This document shows, piece after piece, positions 53,448 to 60,861 of a stretch of 64,000 nucleotides of DNA; positions within the stretch are counted from its first letter, which is position 1, and each line of letters starts with the position of its first letter. Source of the stretch: Treponema sp. (GTDB lineage Bacteria; Spirochaetota; Spirochaetia; Treponematales; Treponemataceae); the NCBI GenBank assembly GCA_016288205.1, contig JAEEYO010000057.1, positions 54,108 to 118,107 on the forward strand, in the 5' to 3' direction. The position numbers and the translations under genes were made by a program. A model generated the notes under the pieces. The model was not told the DNA's origin. It made no database searches and saw only the letters and a list, made by a program, of their open reading frames with translations.

Positions 53448-54020
53448 TACCCATCCTTGAAGGTCGATATTTCTTCCATGAATCCGTAAATTTGAAACTT
53501 CCGCATTTAAGTTTTTTAGAGATTCATTTAATTAATTATAAACCATGTGCCGCAAAAAAACAAGCAAATGTTTTCGCGCCCCCATCCGCTCCTGCCGGGC
53601 ATTTCCCCACAAGTTTTCCACAGGGCGAGGGGATTTCCACACCGACTTTTCCACAGGCGCATTTATCTCTAAATTTTATAGAAAAATAGCCGACAGTGCA
53701 CCCATCCCTGATAACAAACCCTTGTTTTACAAGAAAATACAGCCAGCGAACAGGGCAAAAAAGCTCACGGGCAAAGGAATTCCAAGTCAAAAAGAAGAAA
53801 TATTTAAATAAAAGCGAATGGTCTTTCTTAGGATGCATAAGGACTTAGCCCCGGTTTCCACAAAAATTCAGCGGATAGACACAAGTTTTCCACAGTTTTG
53901 CAACAAAAAGGGAAAAAATGCCAAAAGGACAAAAAAAATCGCCCCCGCAGTCTTGCCGAAAGACGTAACCGCAATGGAGGCGATTGTCAGGGTCAAAGCC
54001 CCGGAATCCTAAAAATCAGC
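53448..54020. other. Non-coding 570-bp region with repeated TTTTCCACA boxes
   Basis: No convincing gene is seen; open frames here lack family features and ribosome sites. TTTTCCACA occurs at 53614-53622, 53647-53655 and 53886-53894; one-mismatch forms occur at 53633-53641 (ATTTCCACA) and 53854-53862 (GTTTCCACA), all on the same strand. They resemble DnaA boxes (TTATNCACA). AT-rich stretches lie at 53500-53545 and 53800-53815. A replication origin or a DnaA-binding cluster is possible, but no dnaA or dnaN gene is nearby. Confidence 0.5.
53931..53985 (-). terminator. Terminator of the STAS gene
   Basis: On the minus strand AATCGCC (53985-53979) pairs with GGCGATT (53943-53937), followed by a run of T. 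An inner stem GTCTT/AAGAC (53964-53950) closes much of the long loop. It lies 35 nt past the STAS stop. Confidence 0.65.
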
Positions 54021-54566
54021 TTAGCCCAGGAAAACGTGTCCCTGCTGGTCAATGGCCAGGATTGACTTACAGTCAGAGCAGCGGAAACGACCGCTCTTTG
54101 TTGCCTTGAGACGGCGTGAGCATACCGGGCAGTTGAAGACCTTCGGGAAAATTGAATTCTCCACGGGGGCTCCCTTCTTGAAATGCTCGGTGGCCTGGGT
54201 CAGGGTCTCCTTGATGTTGAAGAACTGGCTGAATCCCAGAAGCTGGAAAACCTCGTAGACCTTGGGCTGAATGTTCAGGAGCACAATGTCCCCGCCCTTC
54301 GGCTTCACAAGCTTCAAAAAGGCCGTGAATGAACCGATACCAGTGGACGAAACATAGTTCAGGCTGGCACAGTTAAAAATCAGGTTGACGAAACCCGCGC
54401 TCACAATCTTTCCAATCTGCTTCTGAAAATACACAGAATTGTAAGTGTCGATATAACCATTTAAAATTACCATAAGGCAATTTTCAACATCCTCAACTTT
54501 ATCCAGCTGGATTTTCAGGCTGTCGTCTTTTTCATCATTAAAACCAGGAACAAGATCGTTATTCAT
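54021..54566 (-). CDS. STAS-domain protein with C-terminal zinc ribbon
   Basis: 181 residues. The STAS domain (about 20-125) includes VILNGYIDTYNSVYFQKQ and the conserved loop NYVSSTGIGSFTAFL, where a serine is the usual phosphorylation site of anti-sigma-factor antagonists. The last 40 residues form a zinc ribbon: FNCPVCSRRLK and FRCSDCKSIL. The combination suggests a SpoIIAA/RsbV-like switch with an extra binding surface. No partner kinase or sigma gene is adjacent. GGAGG lies only 3 nt before the ATG. Confidence 0.87.
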   Translation of the reverse strand: MNNDLVPGFNDEKDDSLKIQLDKVEDVENCLMVILNGYIDTYNSVYFQKQIGKIVSAGFVNLIFNCASLNYVSSTGIGSFTAFLKLVKPKGGDIVLLNIQPKVYEVFQLLGFSQFFNIKETLTQATEHFKKGAPVENSIFPKVFNCPVCSRRLKATKSGRFRCSDCKSILAIDQQGHVFLG

Positions 54567-54806
54567 ACTCCTCCGGCTGCTTTAAGCTGGATCTCCAGCA
54601 AACAGTTTTTTTTCTTCTATAATTTTGTATAAACAAGGCCCCGAAATCAGCTTTCCGATTCCGAAGCACCAAAAACCTGAAACTACAGTTTTACCCTAAT
54701 AATATACACCAAATTTCGCTCTTAGTCAAATTAAAACAACAAAAAACTAAGCGATTTTTACAAAAATCCAGGCGACAATCCGGTCCGGGAAGAAATCATC
54801 CGAAAA

Positions 54807-55478
54807 TCAGCGCGGCTGCCACCCGCAATCAGCGTTCAAAAGCACTCCGTTCAGTTTTTCAGACGAAATCAAGTGGATTCCCTGCTCAGCAACCCAGCTT
54901 TCCTCCACCAAATACTCCTCGGAAGGCGCATTTCTGGTAAATCCGGGCAAAATTCCATTGCAGGTGATTCCATATTCTTTATATTCGGCTGAAACGGACT
55001 TAATTATTACAGATATTCCTGTTTTTGCACCCGCATAAGCCGCATTTGTCCTGTAACTCCTCACAGATTCCGTCCTTGTGCCTCCGAAAAGCAGGATCCG
55101 GCCCCATTTTCGCTCCATCATTCCGGGCAAAACCGCGCTCACGACGGCTCCGGGAAGGGCATAATCCGCAATGGCAATGTGGCTCCACTCCTCCGCGCTC
55201 ATCTCATGGACCGGTTTCTGCAGGAAGGGACCGTAAGTTACCGCACAGATCTCACACTGGCTCAGGATTTCACGCACATCAGGCCGGGAAAGCTCGGAAA
55301 GTCCGCCCCTGTCAAAGTCCGACTGAATCATGTGGAGCTGACTGTCTTCGCTTCTGTGCCTCCCCATCACCCACACCTCGGCCCCGGAGTCCGCAAGCTG
55401 AAGGGCAATCTGCCGTCCGATCCCGCCGGTTCCCCCGATTACGAGCGATTTTCTTCCATTAAAAAGTTGTTTTTCCAT
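54807..55478 (-). CDS. Short-chain dehydrogenase/reductase
   Basis: 223 residues. Rossmann fold with the nucleotide motif SLVIGGTGGIGRQIAL and the catalytic YAGAK pair (about residue 150), with LLFGGTRTES as the serine strand. The C-terminal NGVLLNADCGWQP is the usual SDR ending. The ATG at 55478 is adopted because the conserved strand begins there; a longer open frame upstream overlaps the divergent methyltransferase gene and has no homologous features. Substrate unknown. It is divergent from trmH with only 45 bp between. Confidence 0.87.
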   Translation of the reverse strand: MEKQLFNGRKSLVIGGTGGIGRQIALQLADSGAEVWVMGRHRSEDSQLHMIQSDFDRGGLSELSRPDVREILSQCEICAVTYGPFLQKPVHEMSAEEWSHIAIADYALPGAVVSAVLPGMMERKWGRILLFGGTRTESVRSYRTNAAYAGAKTGISVIIKSVSAEYKEYGITCNGILPGFTRNAPSEEYLVEESWVAEQGIHLISSEKLNGVLLNADCGWQPR

Positions 55479-55523
55479 ACGGGAATTGTAGCCGAAAACG
55501 GAAAAAAATTGTATAGTTTTCCC

Positions 55524-56300
55524 ATGAATCTTGAGAATATTGTGATCGTTCTTTGCAGGCCGGAAGAAAGCCGCAATGTCGGGGCAGTATGCCGTGCCAT
55601 GGCGAACTGTTCGCTTTCCACCCTGAGAATCGTAGGTAAAAAGGAAGATTTTGATGACACCCGCGTCCGCATTCTCGCAATCCACTCGGCACCGATCTGG
55701 GAAAAGGCCGTTTTTTTTGATTCCATAAAGGATGCCGTAGCCGACTGTACCGTCGCAGCAGGAACCACAAGGCGCAGGGGCAAAAAGAGGGGCAAGCTGC
55801 TTTTTCCCGAGGAATTTACCGAAGAGGCGTCCCGGATTACCGAAAGCGGAGGAAAGGCCGCGATTGTTTTCGGGAACGAAAGGACCGGACTCACCGACGA
55901 GGAGCTTGACCAGTGCAATCTGGGAGTGACGATTCCAACGAGCGAGAGTTTCGCATCCATGAACCTTAGCCATGCGGTGCAGGTGATGGGCTACCACATT
56001 TTCCGCTCCACACAGGGTGAAAGAACCGGCTACACACCGATCACACTCTCAAGATTGGACAAAACCGTAACTTCCCTCGCCGACAGTCTCCAGAAGATAG
56101 GATTTTTCAGCGTGACAGGACGCGATGACATGGAGAAATTCTGGACGGACCTGCTCTCCCGTGCGTCCCTGAGCGAAAGCGAGGCCCAGTATATAGAAAA
56201 GATTTTTGACAAGGCTGCGGGTCTCGCATGCTCAAAGCGCCATGGACATGAAAATCCCCCGAACCAGGATCCTGGCACGAGGGATATACGGAATGCGTAA
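55524..56300 (+). CDS. TrmH-family (SpoU) RNA methyltransferase, TrmJ-like
   Basis: 258 residues. SPOUT fold motifs are in place: IVIVLCRPEESRNVGAVCRA at the N-terminus, AAIVFGNERTGLTDEEL and the SAM-binding knot SFASMNLSHAVQVMGY. It matches the group-1 TrmH/TrmJ family, which 2'-O-methylates tRNA or rRNA. A basic loop (GTTRRRGKKRG) follows the first half. The ATG at 55524 sits 6 nt after a TATAGT -10 box (55512-55517) with no Shine-Dalgarno site, matching the leaderless genes elsewhere in the window. Confidence 0.9.
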   Translation: MNLENIVIVLCRPEESRNVGAVCRAMANCSLSTLRIVGKKEDFDDTRVRILAIHSAPIWEKAVFFDSIKDAVADCTVAAGTTRRRGKKRGKLLFPEEFTEEASRITESGGKAAIVFGNERTGLTDEELDQCNLGVTIPTSESFASMNLSHAVQVMGYHIFRSTQGERTGYTPITLSRLDKTVTSLADSLQKIGFFSVTGRDDMEKFWTDLLSRASLSESEAQYIEKIFDKAAGLACSKRHGHENPPNQDPGTRDIRNA

Positions 56301-56353
56301 AAACAAACGGATTTGTTCGCATCTAACGCCGCTCACTGACAAGTGAACGTATT

Positions 56354-56767
56354 TCAGTCCACCTTGTTGAAGATGAAATGTCTAGAAGTGGAACAGTAAC
56401 CAGATTCCCACCCAAAATTCACATCACCTTCCAGTTGTGATGGATTAATGTCGTCTGGGTCCAAATCACCTATCTGATGCTCCGAATCATAGTCATCCTT
56501 ATAAAGGAGGACATGGTTTTCATCGACATCCACCATCCAGCAATAATCAGTATTATTCTCAACACCTCCAATTCTCACTCCGAGCTTGTATGCCCCCAAC
56601 TGGCTGTCGGTGTAAAAATGAAGTCTTACGTTTGCACTTCCTGACGAACTTTCAAAGGTTGTATTGTCCAGATTCAGAGCCACAGCCAAAGGAATACAGG
56701 AAGATAACAACAGAACCACGGCAAGCAGAAGCATTGCGAGGGAAAACTTTCTTGCGGATTTTTTCAT
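56354..56767 (-). CDS. Small lipoprotein of unknown function
   Basis: 137 residues. A lipoprotein signal peptide ends in LLLSSC (about residues 19-24), followed by a beta-rich domain of about 110 residues (ANVRLHFYTDSQLGAYKLGV, then DYCWMVDVDENHVLLYKDD). No family recognised. AAGGAGG precedes the ATG. It is followed on the same strand by nothing close; the gene upstream on that strand is a secreted protein 114 nt away. Probably envelope-associated. Confidence 0.75.
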   Translation of the reverse strand: MKKSARKFSLAMLLLAVVLLLSSCIPLAVALNLDNTTFESSSGSANVRLHFYTDSQLGAYKLGVRIGGVENNTDYCWMVDVDENHVLLYKDDYDSEHQIGDLDPDDINPSQLEGDVNFGWESGYCSTSRHFIFNKVD

Positions 56768-56881
56768 AAAATCCTCCTTGTTTGAAATTTAAGTCCACCG
56801 CAAGTTTGATACCTGCGGTATTACTATTCTATAAAACAAAAGAAAAAATATGTCAATATGGTTACAGCTCACCGAAAATTT

Positions 56882-57817
56882 TCACTTCTTTTTGCGTGTC
56901 GGTGTTCTCGTACTCTTTGGCTTTCCTGTCGGAACAGTCTTTTTCGGTTCAGCAGGTGCCTTTGTTTCTTTCTTTGCAGGCTTTTCCTCTGGTTTCGGAT
57001 TTTCAACGTCAAAGATGTAAATTGCTCCTGTCCAGCTTTCAAATCTCACGCTTTTTGTATCCTTGTTCAGCGTAAATCTATGCATGACTCTGGGTTGCAG
57101 AGAATAGGTCCAAATGGTCCGGAGATTGTATTTTCCCACATAAGGCGCCTGTCTGAAAAGCTCAAGAATCCAATAAACATCCTCTCTTTTATCCAGAATT
57201 CCGACGGAGAGATAGTAAAACTTATCCGGCTCATAATATGTTTCAGCAGGATCAACCCAGCTGACGTAATAGAAGCCCTCGTCGTTAGTATACAGAGAGA
57301 TATTTTCCTTTTCATTGTACATCATCCGGGTAAAGGACTCTCGCTTGAGAGGTTTCACTGACATGGAGACTTTATGGGTGCCTGTATTGAGACGAAGTGT
57401 TTTTACCCCGACAAGAGGCATAGGCTCCTGAGACGTAAAGACCACATCATCCACAGAATCCCTGCCAACTCTGTCTGCCATACTGCGTCTGTCGAGCACC
57501 AAAGCTTCAACCAACAGATCTTTGTCTACGGGAACATCATAAAAATGGATGGCAATTTCCGAAATGGACTTTTCCACCGTATTAAAGGACTGGCTATCAC
57601 ATGTAATGCCGCTTTCATTATCTTTTTCACGGATAGAAACAACACCGAACCATACCCCATCTTTGGCCAGTTCAGGAAACGTCACAACAAGTTCACAGGG
57701 GTTCGGATTTACGTACTCCTCATCTTCACCCGGCCCGTCGTACTCAGCGCTGCCGAATGCAGAGACAGCAATCACCAGGCATCCCGCGAACAACAGAATT
57801 AACTTTCTCAAACTCAT
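56882..57817 (-). CDS. Exported protein with basic low-complexity tail
   Basis: 311 residues. Signal peptide (LRKLILLFAGCLVIAVSAFG), an acidic stretch, then a beta-rich domain without a recognised family (for example HKVSMSVKPLKRESFTRMMY and WTYSLQPRVMHRFTLNKD). The last 40 residues are Lys/Pro/Thr repeats (EEKPAKKETKAPAEPKKTVP and RTPTRKKK), of the kind found in wall- or polyanion-binding tails. The start at 57817 has GGAGG 6 nt upstream. Surface or periplasmic location likely. Confidence 0.78.
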   Translation of the reverse strand: MSLRKLILLFAGCLVIAVSAFGSAEYDGPGEDEEYVNPNPCELVVTFPELAKDGVWFGVVSIREKDNESGITCDSQSFNTVEKSISEIAIHFYDVPVDKDLLVEALVLDRRSMADRVGRDSVDDVVFTSQEPMPLVGVKTLRLNTGTHKVSMSVKPLKRESFTRMMYNEKENISLYTNDEGFYYVSWVDPAETYYEPDKFYYLSVGILDKREDVYWILELFRQAPYVGKYNLRTIWTYSLQPRVMHRFTLNKDTKSVRFESWTGAIYIFDVENPKPEEKPAKKETKAPAEPKKTVPTGKPKSTRTPTRKKK

Positions 57818-57962
57818 AAACGTCCTCCATTTGAGCGAACATATTCTCAGTTTCAAAACTTCTACGGCTCTTGAAACCTCATGGGCAGACTTTAAAACCC
57901 AAGTTACAAAGACCACCCACATATAATAATCCACTCTGTTTTGCAATCTGTCAAGTAAGTTT

Positions 57963-58382
57963 TTAAATTTCCGCCGTCTGCATCAAGCGGTCACAATTTG
58001 TGACCAGTTCAGGACGCTCGCTTTCAAACAGAGTTTTAGGTGGAATCTTTTCCGAGACAAGCACGGGATTTTTTCCTCCCCGACGGAGCATCTTTACCCG
58101 GGCTACGGGACTGCCGTTTTCCAAAATGAGGATACGAGGACTTTTTTCTCCAGACTCCAGCAGGGTGCCCCCATCCAGTTCTGAAAGCTCCAGATGCACG
58201 GCCAGCATGTCGGCCAGAATATGGTTGATGACATTGTCCACACTCTGATTGGATTTCTCGGCAAGCTGACTCAGGTATTCCACCACATCAGGCCCCAGGT
58301 CCAGATCCGTGTCCACCCAGCGCTCCAATGGCGTAAGAATCACGCTGTCAAAACTGATTTCACCGTCGCACATTTGCTCCAT
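57963..58382 (-). CDS. RHH/antitoxin-like protein
   Basis: 139 residues. The central part DLGPDVVEYLSQLAEKSNQS followed by an amphipathic helix (VDNVINHILADMLAVH) fits a ribbon-helix-helix-like DNA-binding unit, and the C-terminal half PRILILENGSPVARVKMLRR resembles a Phd/antitoxin-type segment. I cannot assign a precise family. GGAGGGG lies 6 nt before the ATG at 58382. It lies 11 nt after the ORF6N gene on the same strand in a stretch of toxin-antitoxin-like genes, so an antitoxin role is plausible. Confidence 0.6.
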   Translation of the reverse strand: MEQMCDGEISFDSVILTPLERWVDTDLDLGPDVVEYLSQLAEKSNQSVDNVINHILADMLAVHLELSELDGGTLLESGEKSPRILILENGSPVARVKMLRRGGKNPVLVSEKIPPKTLFESERPELVTNCDRLMQTAEI

Positions 58383-58393
58383 ATACCCCTCCT

Positions 58394-58654
58394 TCAAAAT
58401 GATTCTCCATTAACAAAGCCAATTTTACGCCCAAGCTTCGGTTCCTCAATCAAATTGTTCAGCACCTGTATTATCTGATTGATTTTTCTGTCCTGCTCCG
58501 GGAAACGTTCAATATTTCGTTTCACAGCCTGATTAATGACTTTCGTCTCCACTCCATACAACTCCGCAAGGTCCCTGTCAACCATAACCTGCCTGCCGCG
58601 AATGAGAAAAATCTTGCTTTCAACCAAAACCGGCGTAATCTCTTCATTGTCCAT
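58394..58654 (-). CDS. ORF6N-domain protein with internal deletion
   Basis: 86 residues. Residues 1-53 are the start of an ORF6N domain ([20 protein letters not shown], then [16 protein letters not shown]). Residues 57-82 ([20 protein letters not shown]) match the very C-terminus of full-length ORF6N proteins, which are usually 150-300 residues. The middle is missing with the frame kept, so this is a shortened derivative. ORF6N proteins are of phage origin and bind DNA. The palindrome at 58689-58705 lies upstream of its start. Ribosome site weak. Confidence 0.75.
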   Translation of the reverse strand: MDNEEITPVLVESKIFLIRGRQVMVDRDLAELYGVETKVINQAVKRNIERFPEQDRKINQIIQVLNNLIEEPKLGRKIGFVNGESF

Positions 58655-58682
58655 GCCAACATTCTACAATGCCTCAAAAGAA

Positions 58683-58711
58683 AAAACATTAAAGTAATAC
58701 TTTAAAAAATT
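58683..58711. promoter_or_regulatory. Shared palindromic site, left copy
   Basis: TTAAAGTA-A-TACTTTAA (58689-58705) with flanking AAAACA and AAAATTTT. It is an inverted copy of the site at 59817-59845 and lies between the divergent ORF6N and XRE genes. Likely an operator, or one end of a small mobile segment. Confidence 0.65.
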
Positions 58712-58762
58712 TTCCAAATCTACTTGCCGATTCACGTTTTTCTTCTATATATTTAAATCACA

Positions 58763-59254
58763 ATGCAGTATAAAATATCACCATCGTTTTCCATCCCCGT
58801 AATTGATGTGAAAGCGACGTCCGAAAACCTGAAACGCCTCCGAGAAGACCGCGGCATCAAAGTCCGGGTAATCCAGAAAATGTTCGGAATGGAATATCCC
58901 CAGGCCATCTACAGCTGGGAAAATCCCGACGACAAAACCCTGCCCCGTCTGGACAACCTCGTCACCCTCGCAAAAATCTACGGGGTCTCAATGGATGAGA
59001 TAATTGTAATCAAAACGGAAGAAACCACTGAATTGTCAGTCTGCGAGCCTCCTCCATACCGAGAAATCTCAAAATCAACTCTGGACTTCATCACCAGGTA
59101 TTCCAGCTTGGAAACAAAATCCGCACTGGAACGGCACTTCGTATTTTCCCTGATGCAATTTTCTTCTATTATATTCGCTCACTCCACAAATTCCTTGTTC
59201 AACTTCTTGAATTTCTCCCACACCTCAAGCGCAAGTTTCACCGCATCCACATAA
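58763..59254 (+). CDS. XRE-family regulator with an antisense-overlapping tail
   Basis: 163 residues. Residues about 15-85 form a helix-turn-helix domain (VKATSENLKRLREDRGIKVR, MEYPQAIYSWEN, then NLVTLAKIYGVSMDEIIVI), similar to the protein at 59419. The last 40 residues (SSIIFAHSTNSLFNFLNF) are read through the 3' end of the opposite-strand gene 59179-59403 and look like accidental coding, so the original stop may have been lost. No Shine-Dalgarno site; the ATG lies 9 nt after a possible -10 box (TATATT). Confidence 0.75.
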   Translation: MQYKISPSFSIPVIDVKATSENLKRLREDRGIKVRVIQKMFGMEYPQAIYSWENPDDKTLPRLDNLVTLAKIYGVSMDEIIVIKTEETTELSVCEPPPYREISKSTLDFITRYSSLETKSALERHFVFSLMQFSSIIFAHSTNSLFNFLNFSHTSSASFTAST

Positions 59255-59403
59255 TTCTCATGCAGCACCGCCTTTCCGTTCGCATTCCTGAGCTTGTATT
59301 TTCCGTCCTTGGTATGCTCAATCATCGGCACATGCTTATGATCGCACACGCTGAACCACTTTCCGCAAATCTGTTCCTTATGCCACTTAAAATTGTTCCT
59401 CAT
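59179..59403 (-). CDS. Small protein of unknown function beside XRE gene
   Basis: 74 residues. Pattern WHKEQICGKWFSVCDHKHVP, then KDGKYKLRNANGKAVLHENY, and a C-terminal helix (VKLALEVWEKFKKLNKEF). Two cysteines and two histidines lie close together at residues 13-23. No family recognised. It begins 15 nt after the stop of the XRE gene at 59419, with GAGGTG upstream, so they form a two-gene unit of the toxin-antitoxin shape. Toxin activity is not shown by any motif. Confidence 0.6.
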   Translation of the reverse strand: MRNNFKWHKEQICGKWFSVCDHKHVPMIEHTKDGKYKLRNANGKAVLHENYVDAVKLALEVWEKFKKLNKEFVE

Positions 59404-59418
59404 TTTTTCACCTCACAA

Positions 59419-59670
59419 TCAGCCCACAAATTTTTTCCGCACGATTTCATCAATCGTCACATCAAAAAGTTCTGAGAGCACAAGAAGATTGTCCACCGTA
59501 GGAAGATTCCGACCGTTAAGCCAAGCGTAAACTGCCTGCGGATGCTCGAACCCAAAAACGGATTGCAAGTCCCGCACGGAAATTCCGCCCGCGTCCATGA
59601 GTAATTTGATTTTCTCACCGGTAGCCCTCAAATCAGGAACCGGTCTTAAAAGATTGGTAATGCGATTCAT
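59419..59670 (-). CDS. Small XRE-family regulator
   Basis: 83 residues, almost all helix-turn-helix: LRATGEKIKLLMDAGGISVR, DLQSVFGFEHPQAVYAWLNG, then NLLVLSELFDVTIDEIVRKK. It is a paralogue of the protein at 58763 (shared (F/Y)PQA(I/V)Y.W pattern). Likely antitoxin or autoregulator for the small gene downstream. The 220 bp between its start and the RhuM gene hold the right copy of the palindrome. Confidence 0.82.
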   Translation of the reverse strand: MNRITNLLRPVPDLRATGEKIKLLMDAGGISVRDLQSVFGFEHPQAVYAWLNGRNLPTVDNLLVLSELFDVTIDEIVRKKFVG

Positions 59671-59816
59671 GCCGCCGCACCTCCGTCAAGCGAAAATGCA
59701 CCGGGCATTGAACCACAGCGACCGCCCGTTCTTAGCAGCGGCAGCCGACTTTTATCATGTGTGTTGTAAAATCATAGTAGCACAAATCAAAAACTTTGTC
59801 ATTAAACCTGCGGTTT

Positions 59817-59845
59817 AAAATTTTAAAGTATTACTTTAATGTTTT
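59817..59845. promoter_or_regulatory. Shared palindromic site, right copy
   Basis: TTAAAGTA-T-TACTTTAA (59823-59839). It overlaps a possible -35 region (TTTAAT, 16-bp spacer, TATGAT) of the RhuM-Fic gene, consistent with repression by a bound XRE protein. Confidence 0.65.
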
Positions 59846-59896
59846 CATTTGCCCGTTATGATACAATTTACCTATCATCATTAAGGAGGAGTCGTC

Positions 59897-60829
59897 ATGG
59901 CAGAAAAAGAACTTGTTCTATTCGAAAGCACAGATAAATCCGTAAGTTTGAGCGTACCATTCGAAAACGACACAGTGTGGCTCAACCGTCAGCAAATGGC
60001 TATGCTTTTTGATCGAGATGTTAAAACCATCGGCAAACATATCGCAAATGCATTGGAAGAGGAATTGGATGCGTCTGAAAGCTCAGTTGTCGCAAATTTT
60101 GCGACAACTGCCACAGATGGAAAGACTTACAATGTGGAATACTATTCCCTCGACGTAATCATCTCCGTAGGCTACCGTGTAAAATCAAAACGAGGTGTGG
60201 AATTCCGCAAATGGGCAAACAGTGTCCTGAAATCATACATACTCAAGGGATACGCGGCAAACGACCGCCGTCTGGAAGAACTTAAGCAGACACTCCAGAT
60301 TATTCGCCGCAACGAGTCCGAATTGGAAACAAGCCAGGTTCTCTCAGTGGTCGAACAGTACACAAAGGCCCTGGATCTGCTTGACGACTACGATCATTCC
60401 TGTGTAAAAAAGCCTGACGGCACAGGTGAAACATACAGAATCACTTACGAGGAATGCAGAAAAGTGATTGACTCCATGCGCTTCGGTACAGAGAGCAGCC
60501 TTTTTGGAAACGAAAAAGATGACTCTTTCAAAGGCAGCATCGGCGCAATCTACCAGACCTTCGGCGGGAAAGATGTCTATCCGAGCGTTCAGGAGAAGGC
60601 TGCCAATCTTTTGTACTTCATCACAAAGAACCATTCGTTCAGCGACGGAAACAAACGGATAGCAGCAACAATTTTCCTATACTTTCTTGACAAAAATGGC
60701 CTGTTGTTTGAAAATCACACCAAACGCATGGAAGACAACACCCTGGTCGCGCTCACAATCATGATAGCCGAATCCAAGCCGAACGAAAAGGAGCTGATGG
60801 TGAACCTAGTCATGCAGTTTCTGCTATAG
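59897..60829 (+). CDS. RhuM-Fic fusion (virulence RhuM family with Fic/DOC domain)
   Basis: 310 residues. The N-terminal two thirds are RhuM-like (VWLNRQQMAMLFDRDVKTIG, then YYSLDVIISVGYRVKSKRG and EFRKWANSVLKSYILKGYA). The C-terminal part is a Fic/DOC domain with an intact HxFxDGNKR motif (NHSFSDGNKRIAATIFLYFL), so AMP transfer or related modification is possible. No separate antitoxin helix of the class I type is obvious near the motif; regulation may come from the XRE genes. GGAGGAG lies 6 nt before the ATG. Confidence 0.9.
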   Translation: MAEKELVLFESTDKSVSLSVPFENDTVWLNRQQMAMLFDRDVKTIGKHIANALEEELDASESSVVANFATTATDGKTYNVEYYSLDVIISVGYRVKSKRGVEFRKWANSVLKSYILKGYAANDRRLEELKQTLQIIRRNESELETSQVLSVVEQYTKALDLLDDYDHSCVKKPDGTGETYRITYEECRKVIDSMRFGTESSLFGNEKDDSFKGSIGAIYQTFGGKDVYPSVQEKAANLLYFITKNHSFSDGNKRIAATIFLYFLDKNGLLFENHTKRMEDNTLVALTIMIAESKPNEKELMVNLVMQFLL

Positions 60830-60861
60830 CACTGAGAGAGATAAAGAAGCCCTGCCAACCG

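Noticed and set aside
53492..53838. Open frames of 60-100 codons on both strands in the stretch with TTTTCCACA boxes
   Set aside because: No family features or ribosome sites; the apparent Cys/Gly-rich protein on the minus strand only reflects the repeated boxes.
55179..55523. Upstream extension of the methyltransferase frame
   Set aside because: It is antisense to the SDR gene; the conserved domain and the -10 box support the start at 55524.
55479..55997. Upstream extension of the SDR frame on the minus strand
   Set aside because: It is antisense to the methyltransferase gene; the Rossmann strand starts right after Met at 55478.
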